Assembly: GCF_004027225.2 (NCBI RefSeq)
Contig: NC_044277.2
Span: forward strand, 139,991,057 to 140,055,056
Direction: 5' to 3'
From: Strigops habroptila
Lineage: Eukaryota > Chordata > Aves > Psittaciformes > Psittacidae
Length of the DNA stretch: 64,000 nt
Within the stretch, counting starts at the first letter, position 1. Each line of letters opens with the position of its first letter. This document shows positions 26,801 to 42,200 of this stretch, one piece after another. The translations under genes were made by a program, and so were the position numbers. A model generated the notes under the pieces. The model was not told the origin of the DNA. It worked only from the letters and a program-made list of their open reading frames with translations, and searched no databases.

Positions 26801-29800
26801 CCTCCAAGCCATCTGTTTACTTTACTCCTACCTTTATTTTCTAGTTAATCATATTTGAAGGGGAAGGAAGGTGTGTCTGTCTGGAATTATTGCTGCTGAC
26901 TTGTTTCTGCATCATGTACTGGACAATAATACAAGAAGACTCCATGTTTATAACACTAACCTGGCTTTTTAATAAGCAAACTATTTACACAGATGCTGAG
27001 ACTGCAATTAACACCAAAGCCACGTGCATGCAGATTAGCTTATGTGTGGTCTTTCAGATCTCCCTGCAACCTGTGTTCTTCTCCCTGGTTTCACACAGAT
27101 TGCTGTACTCAGTTGCCTTTATTTATTTTCCCAGCCTAAGGAATTGTACGTGATTTAACAGCAGCTAGAAGTCAGATACTGAGCACTTACCGGCAGTGGT
27201 GGCAGCTGTTATTCCAATAAATCTGTCTTTTACAGCTTGGCTTTATATTTAGGTACTCACTTCAGCAAGACTGAATCTATGTTAAACAGAATTTCTCTCA
27301 AAAAAAAGTACTAGCTCTGGCAACTTTATGTATTTACTAGGAGAGCAAATTACCAAAACTTAGTGCTCATGTTGCACATATAATACAGGCATATGCAGAT
27401 AAAATTACCAATTTTGAGTACTGGTGAGCTTTTCTTAAATCCATCACTGGGCTTGTACACCTTATCTCACTTGGACTGTGTCACCCATATAGGATGTGCA
27501 AAAATTCTGTGCCTAATAAAGCAGTGTATCGTGCTGATGATAGAAAAACCTTTAACATACTCAAATTTACTCTTTGATCATAGACTATGATGGTATTGCC
27601 AAGATAAGGATAAAAGGCTCATTTAAAATTACTTTCACTTGAATATTTAAACATTACTATTTCTAAATTCAAATTTATATAGAGATGTTCTAAAACATAT
27701 GACCTACTAAAAATAATCACTAAGCTCTTCCTATAGTCTTTGACTCAAGCAGCTAACCATGGTAAAATGTATCACAATATTTTCATAGGACATTAAAACA
27801 TGACCATTAAAATGTGGTATTTACTGTGGGGGGCTCTTCAGTCAATAACTCCTGTGTTTATCTGGAAACAACTGTAATAATTCTGGCAAATCTGATAAAG
27901 AAACGGCAGTTCAGGCCTTCTGCTTAAAGCATTATGTTCTTTAGTGTAAGCCAGCAATGAAAGATGCATTTCACATTTAAAAATTAAACAAACAGCTATA
28001 AATACAAGATTCAGCACCAATTACAAAATGAAGAGTGTACTGCCTTTACGAAAATCCGGTTAATTTGCATTCATCCAAATTAATATATCCATAGAGGCAT
28101 ATTGCATTTTTCCAGGAAAAGAGACATAGTATGTTTTCTTCCTTCACACTGCAGTAGAAGCGGCCACATCTGCTCACCTCAGAAAGCAGATGGATGTGCA
28201 AACACTGTATCAAAGTTTATATTTCAAGGAGAAAATTTAACTGCCTAGGTGTCACAGTTTAATTCAATATAGCTGAAGCAGGAAGATTAGAATTTTAAAA
28301 AATTTCCTGAGTTAATTGATTGATGAATAACAGCTTCCAAGCGCAGACCTTTATTCATCTCATTTCATATACCCCGATCTGAAATTCACGCAGATTACCT
28401 CAGGTCATAAAAAATGATAACTAAGGACACACTGAAGTGTGCACTGCACACTCGCAGTTTCTATTTTCTAGCATTTTTCTGGGGGTTTAATTTACTGGAG
28501 ATACATGACCAGAATACCTGTTTCTATAAAACTATTTTAGAGCTCGAGTCAAGAAATATTAAGAGCAAGTATTTCCCCAAAGTGTTTTCTGTGAAGAGCA
28601 ATAATGACCTGGTGCCATTTCCCTCTCTCGGGAGAAACTTTTTACAACTCTCCACCCTAGATGAATGGGAAAGCTTCTCAGCTCCAGTGATAAATATTTT
28701 TATAAAGATGGTTATTGATGCAGATGTTTCCATGTTTTCTGCCAGAATAGCTTTCCTGCCCAATAGCTTATACAATTGAAGAGGTGTTTGCTAAAATGAT
28801 AGCCATACATATAGGTACAAACAACTTAACACTGAAAGAACACCAGCATGAAGTCTGGAATGTGAAATCTATACATAGGTTATTGTGGATTTATCTCATT
28901 TTATCACTGCTGAATGGTTCTAAAATGTTGGATTCCTTTGACTTGCGCATCCCCAGCAAGCATATAAATGTCAACCCTTTCAATTACAGATACCTAATAG
29001 CAGGCAGCCAAATTGTCTAAATAGTAAAAAGGAAATTTAAGAGATTTAGGTTTTGAGGTAGCAAAAGCCAATTAGAAACATAATAAAAGGCATAAAGCTT
29101 AGGAACACAGTTCAAATTGTATCTTCTTAAAGAACGATCTACATCATATTCAGCAGCTCCATAGCTTGCAGTACACCTTGTCTGAACTGGGTACAGCCCT
29201 GTACAGAACATACATGTTTTTCATAGGGACACACATGTTCCACACTGAATAGGCATGTCACACACTGACTACATTTAGCCTTCCACTGGTCAGTGAATGG
29301 AAGCCAGGGGAAAATACCTCCCCTAGTTACCAAGACTGAGTGAATAAACAAACATTCAATCTGTGAATAACCAAAGGAAAAATTAAAATTCATGGAGCAC
29401 TTGGAGTTGTTTGTTCAGTATAATTCTAAAATGTGTGCTGTTCACACAAATTTGTATTAAATAATGAATACTTGTTCTTCAAAAATAAATAAGTGCTTTG
29501 CTACAGAACTCCATCATCTCTGATGCTGATCATAGTGGTTTTCTTTTGTCATGAGAGTGATGGAGTATGACCAGTTTTAAGCAGGCCATATAATGTAATT
29601 ATTATCAACACCCATATATATTCAATTGGACAGGTCATTTTTTTTCTCACTGATATTGGCTTCCATCAGCTCTATAGATAGACATTCTTTTTGTCTTCTG
29701 GAATGTTCATAATACTATTGGGAAATTGATTTCTAAATTATAAATGAAGCAGAGTCATTTATAATAAACAGTGAGTTTTAAAAGATCAGGTTTTTGGAAG

Positions 29801-32800
29801 TCAGTTTCTAACATTAATATGAACTGTCATTGAAAGGGGTTTGTTGAGCACAGCTACAGCAAACAGGATGAGCAAAGTACAGAACAAAAGCATCATGAAA
29901 GAGGACATTATTGAACATAACTGTGGAAACAGGATGCCAAAAATATACGGTGTGAGGGGTCTGAAGGTTTAAGAAACTATGAACTTCAGAATTTTACGAA
30001 AAATTCTAATAGTTCTAAAATTGTTTCACTTCTAACTTGGTGCTGATAATGTCATCAACTAACTGGTATCATCTAAACAAGTGGCTAGCTAAGTTTACTA
30101 CCTGTATATAGACAACCATGTAGAAATAACCTAATGCCCAGGCTCAAGCTGAATTTTTCACTTCTCCACAGTGCTTCCCTGCAAAAGCCCATTCAAGGGT
30201 CAGCTCTACAGCAACCCACATAACACACCTTGTACGAGAAGTACCACGTACTTTTGAAAGCACATTAGGTTATGCTTACTTGCTACATGGATGCACTGCA
30301 GGATATTGCGACTGATTTGCCCTCAGGATGGCATCATGTCATGGAGTAAAATGAGATGGCAGGAAGGCCCCACTGAGTCCTGCCGCAAAGCCAAATGGTT
30401 TGAGAGGGCACAAACTCCAGCTGAAGGAAAACTGCCCATAAAAGAAACATACAACTTCAAGGTTTCAAAGCATTTTGGGGCCACAGAGCTCACATACAAT
30501 GTGTAGGTGTGGCTGGAGGCTATGAACAGCTGTGATGTCTTTGTATTTACTTGTGAAGTTATATAAATAACTAGTAGGTTGCATGGCCAAATATCACTCT
30601 ACATGTTCCGGTCACTGTTACCCACATATTTGTCCTTCCTTAGATTGTTGGTTTTCTTCATTTAGGCCCCAGGTTTGCAAAGAGTTCCAGGGCTTTATCA
30701 TAAGGATGCTCAAAACTTCACATTCAAATCTGCTTTGAAAAGAAACTGTCTTGTGATATAGGTCTGTACAATGCTCAGAGTTTCAGGGTATTTGAGTTTG
30801 CTGTAATTAAAAAGAAAACAAACACATGAAATCTTCACACACCACACACACAAACAAAACAAAAAACCCTCAAACAAATAACAAAGAAACACAACTAGTA
30901 GAACTAGTAGAAGGTTCTATTCTTTAAAGATTTCTTCCACATATTAAACTATTGAGATTACTTGGAATTAGCTGGTCTATAGAAAATAATCGTGTGGCCC
31001 CACTCTTCTCCTTTTTTCTGTTTTCTTTGTAGTTAGGAAGGTACCTGGAAATGGGCTCTTGCCCACTTTAATCACATCTTCACTTCAGAATCAACCACAA
31101 AGTCAACACTATTGGCAAATAAAAGAATATAACATTTCAAGAGCAAATACTCTTACTTGCAAATTCTCAATCTCATTTCCATTTCTTGTTTGCATTCTGG
31201 AAACAATAATTTTATGTTGGCACTATATCCTTGCAACAATTATAATCTTCAGGTGTCTTTATTTATGTAAACTAACGTTTTTTATTTATAAATAAAAGTG
31301 GGATTGAATAAAGAATGCTGGCAAAGCTAGCAAAAGAAAGTCTTTGAAGCAAAAGTATTCGTTATCCTAAGACACCATATGAAAGGCTTTCTCCTATATT
31401 CATCTTAACACTATAAACAAGAGGTAAAACTGCTTCCAGAGAACAGTGGAATTAAGGTGCCACAATATTAGCAGTATCATAGCAAGTTACAGACAGGCTC
31501 TGATGTGACAGAATAATAATAGAAAATACATAGAAAATGTACTAATTTGTAGTCAAGTCCACACAGCAGAGACATACTGAAGATAGTATGATATTAGCTT
31601 ACTGAGTCTCTTTCCCGAGAGACGCAACCAAGTGCATTACAGAAGAATGACAAGTGCTATTTTTGTGAAAGGGTGGTTAACTATTTCTACTAATGCTAAT
31701 AACTCTTGGCTCATCATATAAAGTTTTCCATCTCACAGCACTTTGTGAAAGTTGTGTTTTATAGTCACTTTCAACCAGGGAATTCAAAAGCAAAGCACCA
31801 TCAAACTGGGGAGGCCTCTGAGGAAACACCAAAGGAAGAAAAAACATGGCCAAACCATTTCTGTTGCTGCCAAGAACATTCATCTCCTGTGTCCTCATCC
31901 TTGCAAGTTCACATCTAGAGGAGGCTTCACAGAGTTACAGAGGGAAGGGTGAAGGTAAGCAGGCTGACTGGAAGGAAGCAGAGAGGGAAAAATAAGGACC
32001 AGGAAAACTCTGGAGGAAGTACAGTTTGACAGAACAGAATGTGGAAAGCTCACACCGTTGGGAGGTCCAAGACCCAGAGGTAAAGATGGTTCATTAATAT
32101 TTATATAGACAGTCAACCACCTTAGGAAGTAGACCACAAATATGACAACCCTGCACTGCACTACAAAGTAAGTTCTAGTGGGGAATATGCCATCTGTTGC
32201 ACAATGAGTAACATTTCGCCACAATCTAGGGGACAAAAACAAAGCATCTAACTGAAGCTACTAGGAAATTTAGTAGACAGCAGGTAATTCTCTACACTAC
32301 AGACGCGGGTTTGTTTTTCCCACAACTGCTAAATGAGAAAAGGCTCTGCTTAGCTCCCAGCTAGTGGAAGACAACTGAGGTCCACCTGTCTATATTAAGA
32401 AGTGTATTTCTTTCCCTTATGTCATTATTCTTCTACAGAGGTCAAGGAATGCAAGAAAAACTCTCTGCTATGCAATTCACTAGTGCAGAATACAGAGTTC
32501 CTCTTCCACAATCCTTTAAGCAACACCTTCGCTTTGTATCTATTGCTAGTAGAATCTATAATTTACCATATGGATCTCACAGTAGACATGGCATTGGCTC
32601 CAATCCAGCAATTAGCTGAAAAACACTGCTTCAGCCACTAAATCTACAGTTTTAATCAATTCACAAAACCAAATCATCCTCAGCAGTAAGCCACTGCACT
32701 CCTCACTGTTTAGGCCTCATGGAAACAATTACTGCATCTGTCACCCCAGATGCAATAACCCCAAAGACCTGCTCTCTCTTAGAGAGCTCTTCACCATCCC

Positions 32801-35800
32801 TAGGGTCAGACTCCACACTTAAAATTAATCCCTCTGAATTTAGGCAAGATTTTAAATATGGAACAGTGCCCCAGTTGTTGATATTTGGACCAGAATTCCT
32901 GTGAATCATAAATTACAGGGTTTGAGACAGAACTGTTAATGAATATTTATCTGTATCATCTGATTCCTAGTTTGACCACAGACTTCCATACTGCTGTTAT
33001 GATATGTTTTATGGGAGCCCTTCTAGTATAATTGAATTTCTTGGCTACCATTTCTTTCACACCAAGGGGTGGGAGGCGGAAGGGGAGGAAGGAAAAAGCT
33101 GAAAAAAAAACATGGTACGGACCTCATTAGTGCAATTTCCAGATAATCCAACTGTTTTAATGAACAACAATGCCAAAAAAATTTATTTCTAAGATATTTA
33201 ATTCTAACCATTCTTGAGCCTTGCAAAATCAATTGCACACTAGAAAGAAAGCAAAATGCAGTAGATCAGTTCATTTTTCTATAGTAGATCTCTATTCTGT
33301 ACGATGCTTCCACCTGTTTAGTAATGTGGGAACAACTGCAATTTTCTCTTATATCAATCCCAAGGAACACAAGTCCCTGCTAAGAGATGCAAGTCTCTGG
33401 TAAAAAAACCTGTAACAAATATGACCTTTAGAGAAACAGCGTGCAAGAGCCTTGAAGTGTTTAGTTACTATCTAGCTGTGTAGAGCGTAGCAAATGACAT
33501 TGAAAACAAACATCTTTTCACCAGACATTAATTCTATCACCAGATATTTAACTCTATCTGGCCTGTGTTTTATCCCTGTGTAATTACTTACACCTATTCT
33601 CATTTAAAATAAAGAGTAGGTAAGGTGGCCATCCAGTACTGCTGGGACATGTAACATTCTCTTTTTAATAGCACAAGCACAATTTTAAAAAATATCCAAA
33701 TTCTTAAATATTGGTATGTGACCACATAGACAAATTGCTCAAAAAGTATAGCCAAAAACCTGCTTAGAGACAAATATATTTGTCCTAGCAATCTGTAGAT
33801 TTAATCTGGAAGAAGTCTAAAGCACATTGCTAAAGAGAATCTCTCCAGAACAGACTTAAAACATTCAAGTAAACTTCCGTTTATTTTTACTATTGTTTGA
33901 TCACTGTTGTCACAGACCATGAAGTCACATCACCTTAAGCTGCTGAAAAATTAATATTTACTATGCAATTGGGTTTACTTGTACATTGTTAAAGGTAATT
34001 GTCAAAGGCCTCAGGGCAGAAAACTGAACACTTGATGTCATCAAAAGTGAGGTAAATGTCTGGTGTCTCCCCATCATACAGTGTAAATCACTGTCGTACT
34101 TCAGCAGTTAACAATACTATGAAGAAAACAAACTGTATTTGCCATAGAATTTTGCTTTGTATCCCATATCTTCACTTACTGTCTTGTTTGCGCAATTCTG
34201 TTGCCCTTGTGTAAATACCCAGTATCTACATTTTAGTTTTTCTAAGAAGAATGCGTGTGGGGTTTTTGCTTTCCCATCAAGTCTGAACTGTCTTTAGTTT
34301 GGTAAAGATATATGTGGAGAAAAAAAAAAAAAGCAAAGCAAGGCTTCTACATTATTCAGCAGTGTTTGACATGACTACAGTACTGGGAAAAAAACCCTAC
34401 CTTTGAAGTACATGTGCTATCACATTGTGACATTATATTACCAGGTGGAGATTAAACATGACACTATGTGAAAAGATGATACACCTTTGTCACAGAGAAT
34501 GTTAGCTGCTTTGGAAGAGCATCTCTTGCTGTTCTGAGAAAGAAATTCTAAGTTATCAGGAAACTTACAGGATGGCTACATCCAACACTGAAGAAAATTA
34601 CTTGAAAATAGTTTCAACTTCACTGCCCAGAGCATACGTTAAATGCATTATCTATATTGAGCTCTGCTTCAGCCCTAAATTTAGTGAAATGTGGTTTTCA
34701 CTGAAGCTAATGAAACTGGTAATCCCTATGGAGAGTGGAATTTCAGCATTTTCTTTATTCAGTGGCTTCTCATTTTCCAACCAGACCACCTCAGGTTATG
34801 ATTTATCGGAGCTCAGCAGCTTAGGTTTGAGGGCCTTTTAAAATACGTGGATAGGAAACCTTTTTTTAAAACTTGGTGTTGAAGGAAATTATGATACTAC
34901 TGCACTACTATAAACTCTGAACAAGGATACTAGGTACCTAGCCACTGAAATTGCTTTCTTTTGACTGAGATCTAAAAGTATAAAAGTATAATTAGCAGAA
35001 ACCTGTTAAAAGATTACTATTGGGGTTTGGTGGGGGGTTTATTATTGTGGGGTTTTGTTTAGTTGGTTGGTTTTGTTTGTTTTTCCCCCACAAGTGGAAA
35101 TTCCTGTACTCCTATTTTAGTGGGATATGAGGCTGTAGTTCTGTGAACAGCCAGGTCACATCATAATAAACCATTCTTCTGGCTTAACTGTGGGCACATA
35201 ACCATAGTTCTACTGAATTTGCTAGATCATGCAACGTGGAGCTTATATTGGTTTCATGCTTTTGTGATAACTGTATGTCACTACAGAAACACCCGCTTCA
35301 CCCTAAAACTGGGCCGGCATAAAGTCAGCAAGAGCAAATCTAGGCCACCAAAAATTTTCAGAGAAGTCTAACCTAGCCATGTGAGTAGGGTTGCTTTATC
35401 CTATGGCCAGGGTGGTTTCTCTCCAAGACTAAGAGGTCTAATGCTGGATTTACTGTATCATCATGTTATAGCTTTTACACAAATCCAAAGATCAAAAACC
35501 AAAATTGATGCTCAGTAGGAAGTTATGAGGATGGGACTTGCCTCTAGGTTAAGACATCCAAACGTATGGTTCTACGTGTGAGCTAGATGTCTTCACATCC
35601 ACTGCAGTTAGTGGAGATCTGATCAATATACCTGATAGAATTCAAAAGCAATTCAGATCAAAAGTCTGTTCTGAATTTGGCAGCTTGTAAGGTCAGCATG
35701 GTTAAGAGCACTGTTTCTGTGGCCAATTTTAAACAAATGCATGATGCATCTGTCAACCCACTTCATTACTTTCAGCTCCTGAACCCAAATGACCAAGGAT

Positions 35801-38800
35801 CCACGTTTAACAGGATCAATCACAGAGTTTTGTCAAAAGGCTGAAATTCACATCTCTACATAAGATAAGGGCCACTCTGCTTCCACAGCAGCATTGCTAT
35901 CTATATTTCATCTCTGTGTCTTTACTTCAAAGCTCGACTTGAAAGCAAACAAAACAGAAGCATAACAGTTAACTTTGATTTAAGACCACAGTTCAAATGG
36001 TATAATTTCAAATCAGTATTAAGTCCTCTTGGAGAAATATATATAATGGCATAATCTACACAAAGCACCTATTACCTAAATGCCTGAGGTAGTGAGCTGC
36101 CTGCTGAAACATATACTGATCCTATACATCCTCTAGGCAGCATTTGCTGACTGACACCTAAAGAAAGCCAGCATGGAATTTAAATCTCCCCCTCCACAGA
36201 CTTCTCAAGCTCTCTGTCCAATAATTACACCTTGGCATTACAGAAAGGTTCAAGCATCCTCTCTCACAAGTAATTTAACTGGAAATGGTTTACCCCTCAG
36301 GGAAAGTTTAGATGAAGATGCTAAAGTTATCCCCTGCAGATCACCTTAAAAGCTTTTTAGCTTGGTTAATAGGTGAGAGTCTGATTATATTAGTATCAGC
36401 TAATTTACTTGGGGAACAAAAACCTACTGCCTTAAGTTTAGCCTGTTTTACAACTGCCCTATAGTTTGCTGGTAAAGCTGAACAGTCAGAGACCAAGTCT
36501 TAGCAGATGCAGCAGAGACCGGAAATTGGATATTTTCCAGCACAGCAATTGGTATAGACACTATCTGGATTATGCAGTCCCTTATTAAGAAGCGTCAAGG
36601 ATTAGCCAGAATTAAAAACACTTGTGGGATTAGGGATTTATTTATATGGGGACAATCAGGAAAGTGAATTAACTTAAAATGTTACTTTAAAGAGAAGCTG
36701 TAGAACTGCATTAAACCCTAATGTGGATGTTCTCCTTTAGAATTGCATTTGAATGATCTAACTTCACTGTAGAAGTAAATTAAATTAAATAAGGACCACT
36801 TGAATTCTGGATAAGAAGGTCCTTGGGGGTTTTAATGGTGTTTAACTGATCTATTTCTAAGTCACATCTTTAGTTGACTCACATTAATTTTCACGAATTG
36901 CTCCATGTAGATAAGTTTCAAGTTCTGAAATGAGGAAATCCCACAAAAAGAAAAGTGACTGCTAAATTAATAGCAACAAAACATTTCTAAAGACAGTTGC
37001 AACACAGCTTGTTCATCTGCAAAGGCGACAGTAAGTAATCACAATGACTCTGGATTTGCATATGGAAGGACAAGATTTAGTAACAGGCTCTCAAATAAGT
37101 TTTCTTGTGACAATGCCCAAGTGATGCTCCTTCTACACTTCACCCATTGAAAACTGCTTGCTCTGTAATTGTTGTTTAGCTAAGTCTTACACCAAGATTT
37201 TATATTTTAGGAAACTCCAACCATTTCGGAAGGCACTTAGGCCAAGGTTAAGATTTGTAATTAAGTTTTATAATTAAAGAGCTGTAAACTACCGACATGT
37301 CAAGAAAGCAGCTTTCTTTTCTCTTTTTTTCATTCCAAGTTCAACTGCTGGAGGCAAACAAACCTCGAAACAATTTTTTCTTCCCCCCCCATTTCTGTAA
37401 TTAATGTAATCCATAGTTGACAGCTTCTACCCAGTTTATTTCACATATGGCATTAGAAAGCCAGTGGGACAAATGGCATTACTGACCTTTCTGCTTTATG
37501 GATGTTCAATATCCTGTTTCCAGACAGGAAGGAACTACATGGCTCTATAATATTATTGATATTTCAGTCAAATTATGCACCAGTTAATTTACTGTAAATT
37601 CAGCTAATTTACCCTTGTCATCCTTCTCTTGTGCATCTGGAGTTCCTTCTGTGCTTTCACTGTCTATAGAACAAATGCTATTACGTATAGTCACAATTGG
37701 GGTGTTAAAGCTTCATTCCCTCATACAAGGTTCCCTTTTCCTTCAGAAGTGTAATAAAAGAATATGCATTTAGATTTTAATACCAAGCATCATATATAGG
37801 TTTTCCTTACAAAGAGGTAGTTTCTCAAGTCCCTCTCATGGCATGTGCAGTAACAAGCATATCACATCACTGCAGATGGCTTGTAGTTATTGCTGTACAG
37901 AGAATCTCTCTGTACTTAGAGATGAAAAAAAGGATGGAACCAGGCTAAAAGATGCGGAACCACTGGTTCAATTCCTTTTGTCTTCATCACTGTCACTAGC
38001 TAAGGACAAAAGTATCCATATTATGCCTCAAAAGAAGCAAACGCAAAGATTTTCCTCGTGCACAAGATAACCTGTGAAGGCCTGACCTCTGTTCCTAACA
38101 GTAGACACATCTTTAGATCAAAATTCAGGTCTTAAAATATCCTAGTCTTGCACACATGCACCTACAAGGATGTTATGTCTAATTTATGCCTTTTGGGAGG
38201 CTTACTGTTTTCAGATCACATTTTACTGACATCTTAGTATAGTTGCAGAAATAAAGCACTGTATGTTTATTTTATAACAAATATTTCAAAAACCAAGATT
38301 GAGATGGTGCTTTCTCCTCACTCGAAAGAATAAAAGAAAAAGATATTTTGTACTAAAAACCAAAGCTATTTCATTATTGTCATTATTTATGGTCTGAAAC
38401 TACATTCATGCTATCAGAGTTGTTAGAGGAGCAGAAAGACTAAAAAGTTGTAGTAGAGCTTAGCACCTTTATCTTTTTTTCCATTATGGAATGAAGACTT
38501 CAGCATTTTGATTAATAATTCCTGATGTTTTACCCATGACATCATCATTTTCAACAGAAACAAAACATAACTTGCGTATTTCAGAGCACTGAAAACCAAC
38601 AAAAGTGGGGAGAGAGTTGCATTTATGAACAAGGTAGAGAATGCAATCTGTCTCTGAACTTTCTGGAAAACACAAGGGGCTAAAACCAGAGAGGTTAAGG
38701 AGAGGAAACTCTGCCAGCTTTCGAATTGAAGAGAAAGCCAATTTAACCCTGAGTTCCTTATTGTTTGTGAAATCCTAGCATCCAAGCAGACCTTTAAATG

Positions 38801-39200
38801 AAAAAAGCCAACCTTGCTTCTCAATTATTCTGGAGTGACAGGGACCGCAGAACTTCAAAGAGCATGGGTCTGTGATTCTGGCATGTTGCTGCCCATCAGA
38901 ATACCCTGATTTTATTTTCCACTGGAAAAGGATAAATTATTTGGGGTTTTTTTTGGGGCCCTGAGTAATGGCTTAAGCACGTATCTAAATCCTTCTGATT
39001 TCTAAAATACCATATGTTTTTCAGGACTGTGATTGTCTTGTTATGCGTTTGTACAGATTCTTCTATGACAAATACAACAAAATTGCAAAAGCCTGCCTGG
39101 TTCAGCAAAAAACCCACCCTGCTTTCTGCTGACTTAGAGCTGCATCAGCTCATGAGTGGCTGAACAACTAACAGTGCCTGTAAAAAGAAAGGTTGGACCA
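23805..39200. other. Long intergenic stretch, no recognised gene
   Basis: About 15 kb of AT-rich DNA with no exon, RNA gene or clear repeat that I recognise. Simple features only: a short (AC)n at about 26010-26023, CA/A-rich sequence at 30836-30880, a T/G-rich tract with G-runs at 35020-35092, and a C-run at 37383-37390. The longest frames (28414-28779, 121 codons; 38423-38824 reverse, 133 codons; 31895-32242 reverse, 115 codons) have no domain, and their composition fits chance. Distal regulatory elements could be here, but cannot be seen without comparison to other genomes. Confidence 0.5.
35020..35092. repeat. T/G-rich low-complexity tract
   Basis: Runs of G (up to six) and T alternate, followed by GTTT-type repeats and a C-run. 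It has three G-runs of at least four with short spacers, so it falls short of a standard four-tract quadruplex. Confidence 0.6.
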
Positions 39201-39204
39201 TGGG

Positions 39205-39258
39205 GCAGAAGTAAGGGAGGGCAGAAGTAAGGGAGGGCAGAAGTAAGGGAGGGCAGAA
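39205..39258. repeat. 16-bp minisatellite, 3.4 copies
   Basis: Unit GCAGAAGTAAGGGAGG repeats perfectly at 39205, 39221 and 39237, followed by a partial unit GCAGAA at 39253. Identical units suggest recent expansion. Copy number is a likely polymorphism. Confidence 0.95.
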
Positions 39259-39259
39259 C

Positions 39260-42200
39260 AGAAACTGAAATCCTCCTTTCAGCAGTAACAATTAAATGGG
39301 CTCAGACACCTCATCCCTTTTCAGGTTTACAGGCCTAAGTATGATGACTGAAAACAGACAAGCCTTTCTGGCTTTTTCTCTTCCCTTGCTTCCCAGCGGC
39401 ACAGTTCTGCTAAATGTGTAATAAGAGCTGTTAAATCTTGCAAAATCTAGCAAAACCTTTTTTTTTTTTTTAATCAATGTTAAAATATTACTAGTAACTC
39501 TGGTGCACTGAACACAGCTTTAGAGGGAAAGTCCCACCTTTCTAATAATAACCCTTATGCTTTCTCATGCCAGTTGAGTATTAAGTCTCCAGACAAGATA
39601 CCTTCATATGGCTTTTCAAAAAGCAAATCCCGTTGTAAAAATGAAAACAATTTCTTTTCAGTGTTCATCCTCTCAAAAAAATACCTCATGCAGTTAAACT
39701 TGAGTCCTTTTCAAGTACCTTTTTTCACTACACATCATATTCCAAATTTAAAAGAGTAAAGTTTTCCTCTATGAAAGCCGACATCAAAATCTTTTAACAA
39801 ACAGTATTTTAAAACTTTAACTATTAAACTGCTACTGGAAGACTATATTCTCAAGACGCACTGCAAAATATTTGGGGGGACAAGTACAGAAATGGGTATG
39901 GATGTTTCTGTAAATAATTCTCAACATGCCCTGGCAGACTGCTGGAATGCACTAAAACACAGTAACGAAAAAAATGTTGCCCTTTTCTATCTATATTTAA
40001 ATTAGACCTTTGTTCAAAAGCCCATTTCAGATGAGAATTTTTTTTTGCTTAAACCAACATTGGAAGAGATGAACTATCGAAAAAAAAAATAAAATCCCCC
40101 CAAATGAAAAAGGATTATCCAATTGTATTTTCTAGCCAGTTCTGATTAAAACTCAGTGATAAAAACCCTCATATGCTATCCTATGTAATAAATTGATATA
40201 TAAGCAGCATCTGCAGAAATCTTAAAAATACAAACCTCTTTCAATGCATATTAAATATCACACACCAAACTCTTCAGCCTTCCACTGTTAAATAATACAA
40301 GTACCACAAGGTCCCACATGACAGTCTTTCATGACGCCTTCTGCTCTTTTCCTGGAACAGAAACACTCTGATGACAGGTTCTTTTACAAAATTTATTATA
40401 CATAGATAAAATTGATGGTATTTTCTTTTTGAATGTTACTTCTACACACCCACAAATAGACTAGTGGTTTTATTTAAGCAGCTAAGTCTTACCATTGATT
40501 GGAGAAAGGAAAACATATGTGTGTGCGTGGAGGAAATGTAAATGTAGAAGGGAAGGAAAACAGAACCAAATGTGAACTCCTGCATACAAAAGATGGTGGC
40601 AGCAAGTGGGGAGCATAACATATGCTCTTCACTTTAATTTCTTATTTATTTTTTTTTTTAAACTTAATTTTAACATTATTTTTGACTGGTAAATTCATCA
40701 CACTTATACCATTAGGATTCTCCAGCCATTTGCAAGCAAGTATAGGAATGTAAGAATAGGAGAATGTTAGGAAGGGACTACAATTAGAGAGAATGTATGG
40801 GTAGATCGGCAGATAACAAGCAGGAATAAAGAGATGACTGATGGACAAAAAGTAAGAAGGAAAAGTAGAGAGGCTAGATACTCTCCAGAGTCTACAGAGA
40901 CTGAGGTCTGCCTGCTGCAGCAGTAGGACCAGGGCTGGAAGATGGCTGGTGTATACACTGGGTATGATATGAAACAGCTGGAGACTGAAAAAGAGAATGC
41001 ACATATGAGGAAACACCATCTTACTCAAATGTAGACACCCTGCAGACACTCAAATGCAGACATCCTCCTCAGTTCCTCTTTTCAGAGTAATAACTGATTC
41101 CTCCACTGAAGGCAACAGAAGAGGCAGGTGTGCCAGGAACCTTTGGAAATTAGAGAACAAAGAATTCAAAGACCAACAATTACTGATACCTTCCAAAGGC
41201 TAGTTGTTAAAAATATTCTGTCTCAGCTTATATCTAAAATGGAGATACAATATTCAGGTAGTCTACAGAAGATAGTGAGTTACTGGCAGCAAAGCTCTTT
41301 TCAATACATGGGGTACTATAAAAATGTTAAATATTATTATTGTTACTACTACTGAGAAAAAACAATAAAATATAGTATTGAAGAAAGGGCAGCACAATAA
41401 TATTGTTACATCCCGCCTGAAAAAAAAAAATCTTTTTCTGTCAATGGTAATAAAAATAAACTATAAAAACGGAAACTTGTAAAAGTAAATCTCAGATAAG
41501 TAATCTAAAGAGGGTCTAAGTGATATAAGAAACTGGTATTGGTTTGCTTGCTTGCTTTTGTGCTAAATGACTTGGGGATTGGGCCAAATACTCTAGACTG
41601 TTGTATTTTCTGTTAAAGTTGATTTGTCCAAATCCATTGCTCTGTCAGAATTTGGTCATTTATGCATCTGTTGGGGAGAGAAATCAAATATTATAAACTC
41701 TCATAGCAGTGATGCAAATCCTGTATCATAAATTTTTCAGTTTGAAGCCACCACAGACCACTTAGATGTTGCATATCTCTTTACTGCCTCCACAAGAGCC
41801 TGGACACACTGACCTTTCTTCACCCTGTGCAACTTAAAATGGAGTAAAGAATATGTTGGTTTGACACTAGTACTGAGTGTCTAGCTAGAGACACTCTCTC
41901 TAACTAGAGAGTGTAGCTTGGGTATACGTATCCAACCTGACTTAAGTAACCTGTCTAGTGACTGAGAAAAGTCTATCCCAAAGCAGGATGAATCTCAGTA
42001 AGGACTGTTAAAACCTAAATACATCAAGCAGCCTAAATGGAACTCGAGGTCCCTTGTCTGGCTACCATATGCTCGGTACCCAACCTAGCTGTTTTAAAGC
42101 CAGCTCAGGTGTATCATGAGGAGCTATAGCTGCACTGTATATATATGATGTGAGGAATGACCATAGATATTCATCAGCTTTAAAAATTAAAAAACGCTCA

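Noticed and set aside
28414-28779. 121-codon open frame as a gene
   Set aside because: No domain, no Kozak support and no splice context. Another frame is open on the opposite strand; the length is plausible by chance.
35020-35092. G-quadruplex candidate
   Set aside because: Only three G-runs of four or more lie close together, with one run of two between them. It fails the usual four-tract rule.
38423-38824. 133-codon reverse open frame as a gene
   Set aside because: Composition matches surrounding intergenic DNA and no family is recognised.
41891-41914. 9-bp perfect hairpin (acactctct / agagagtgt) as a terminator or small RNA
   Set aside because: The stem is too short and stands alone; such palindromes are expected by chance in 64 kb. 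It does not resemble a miRNA precursor.
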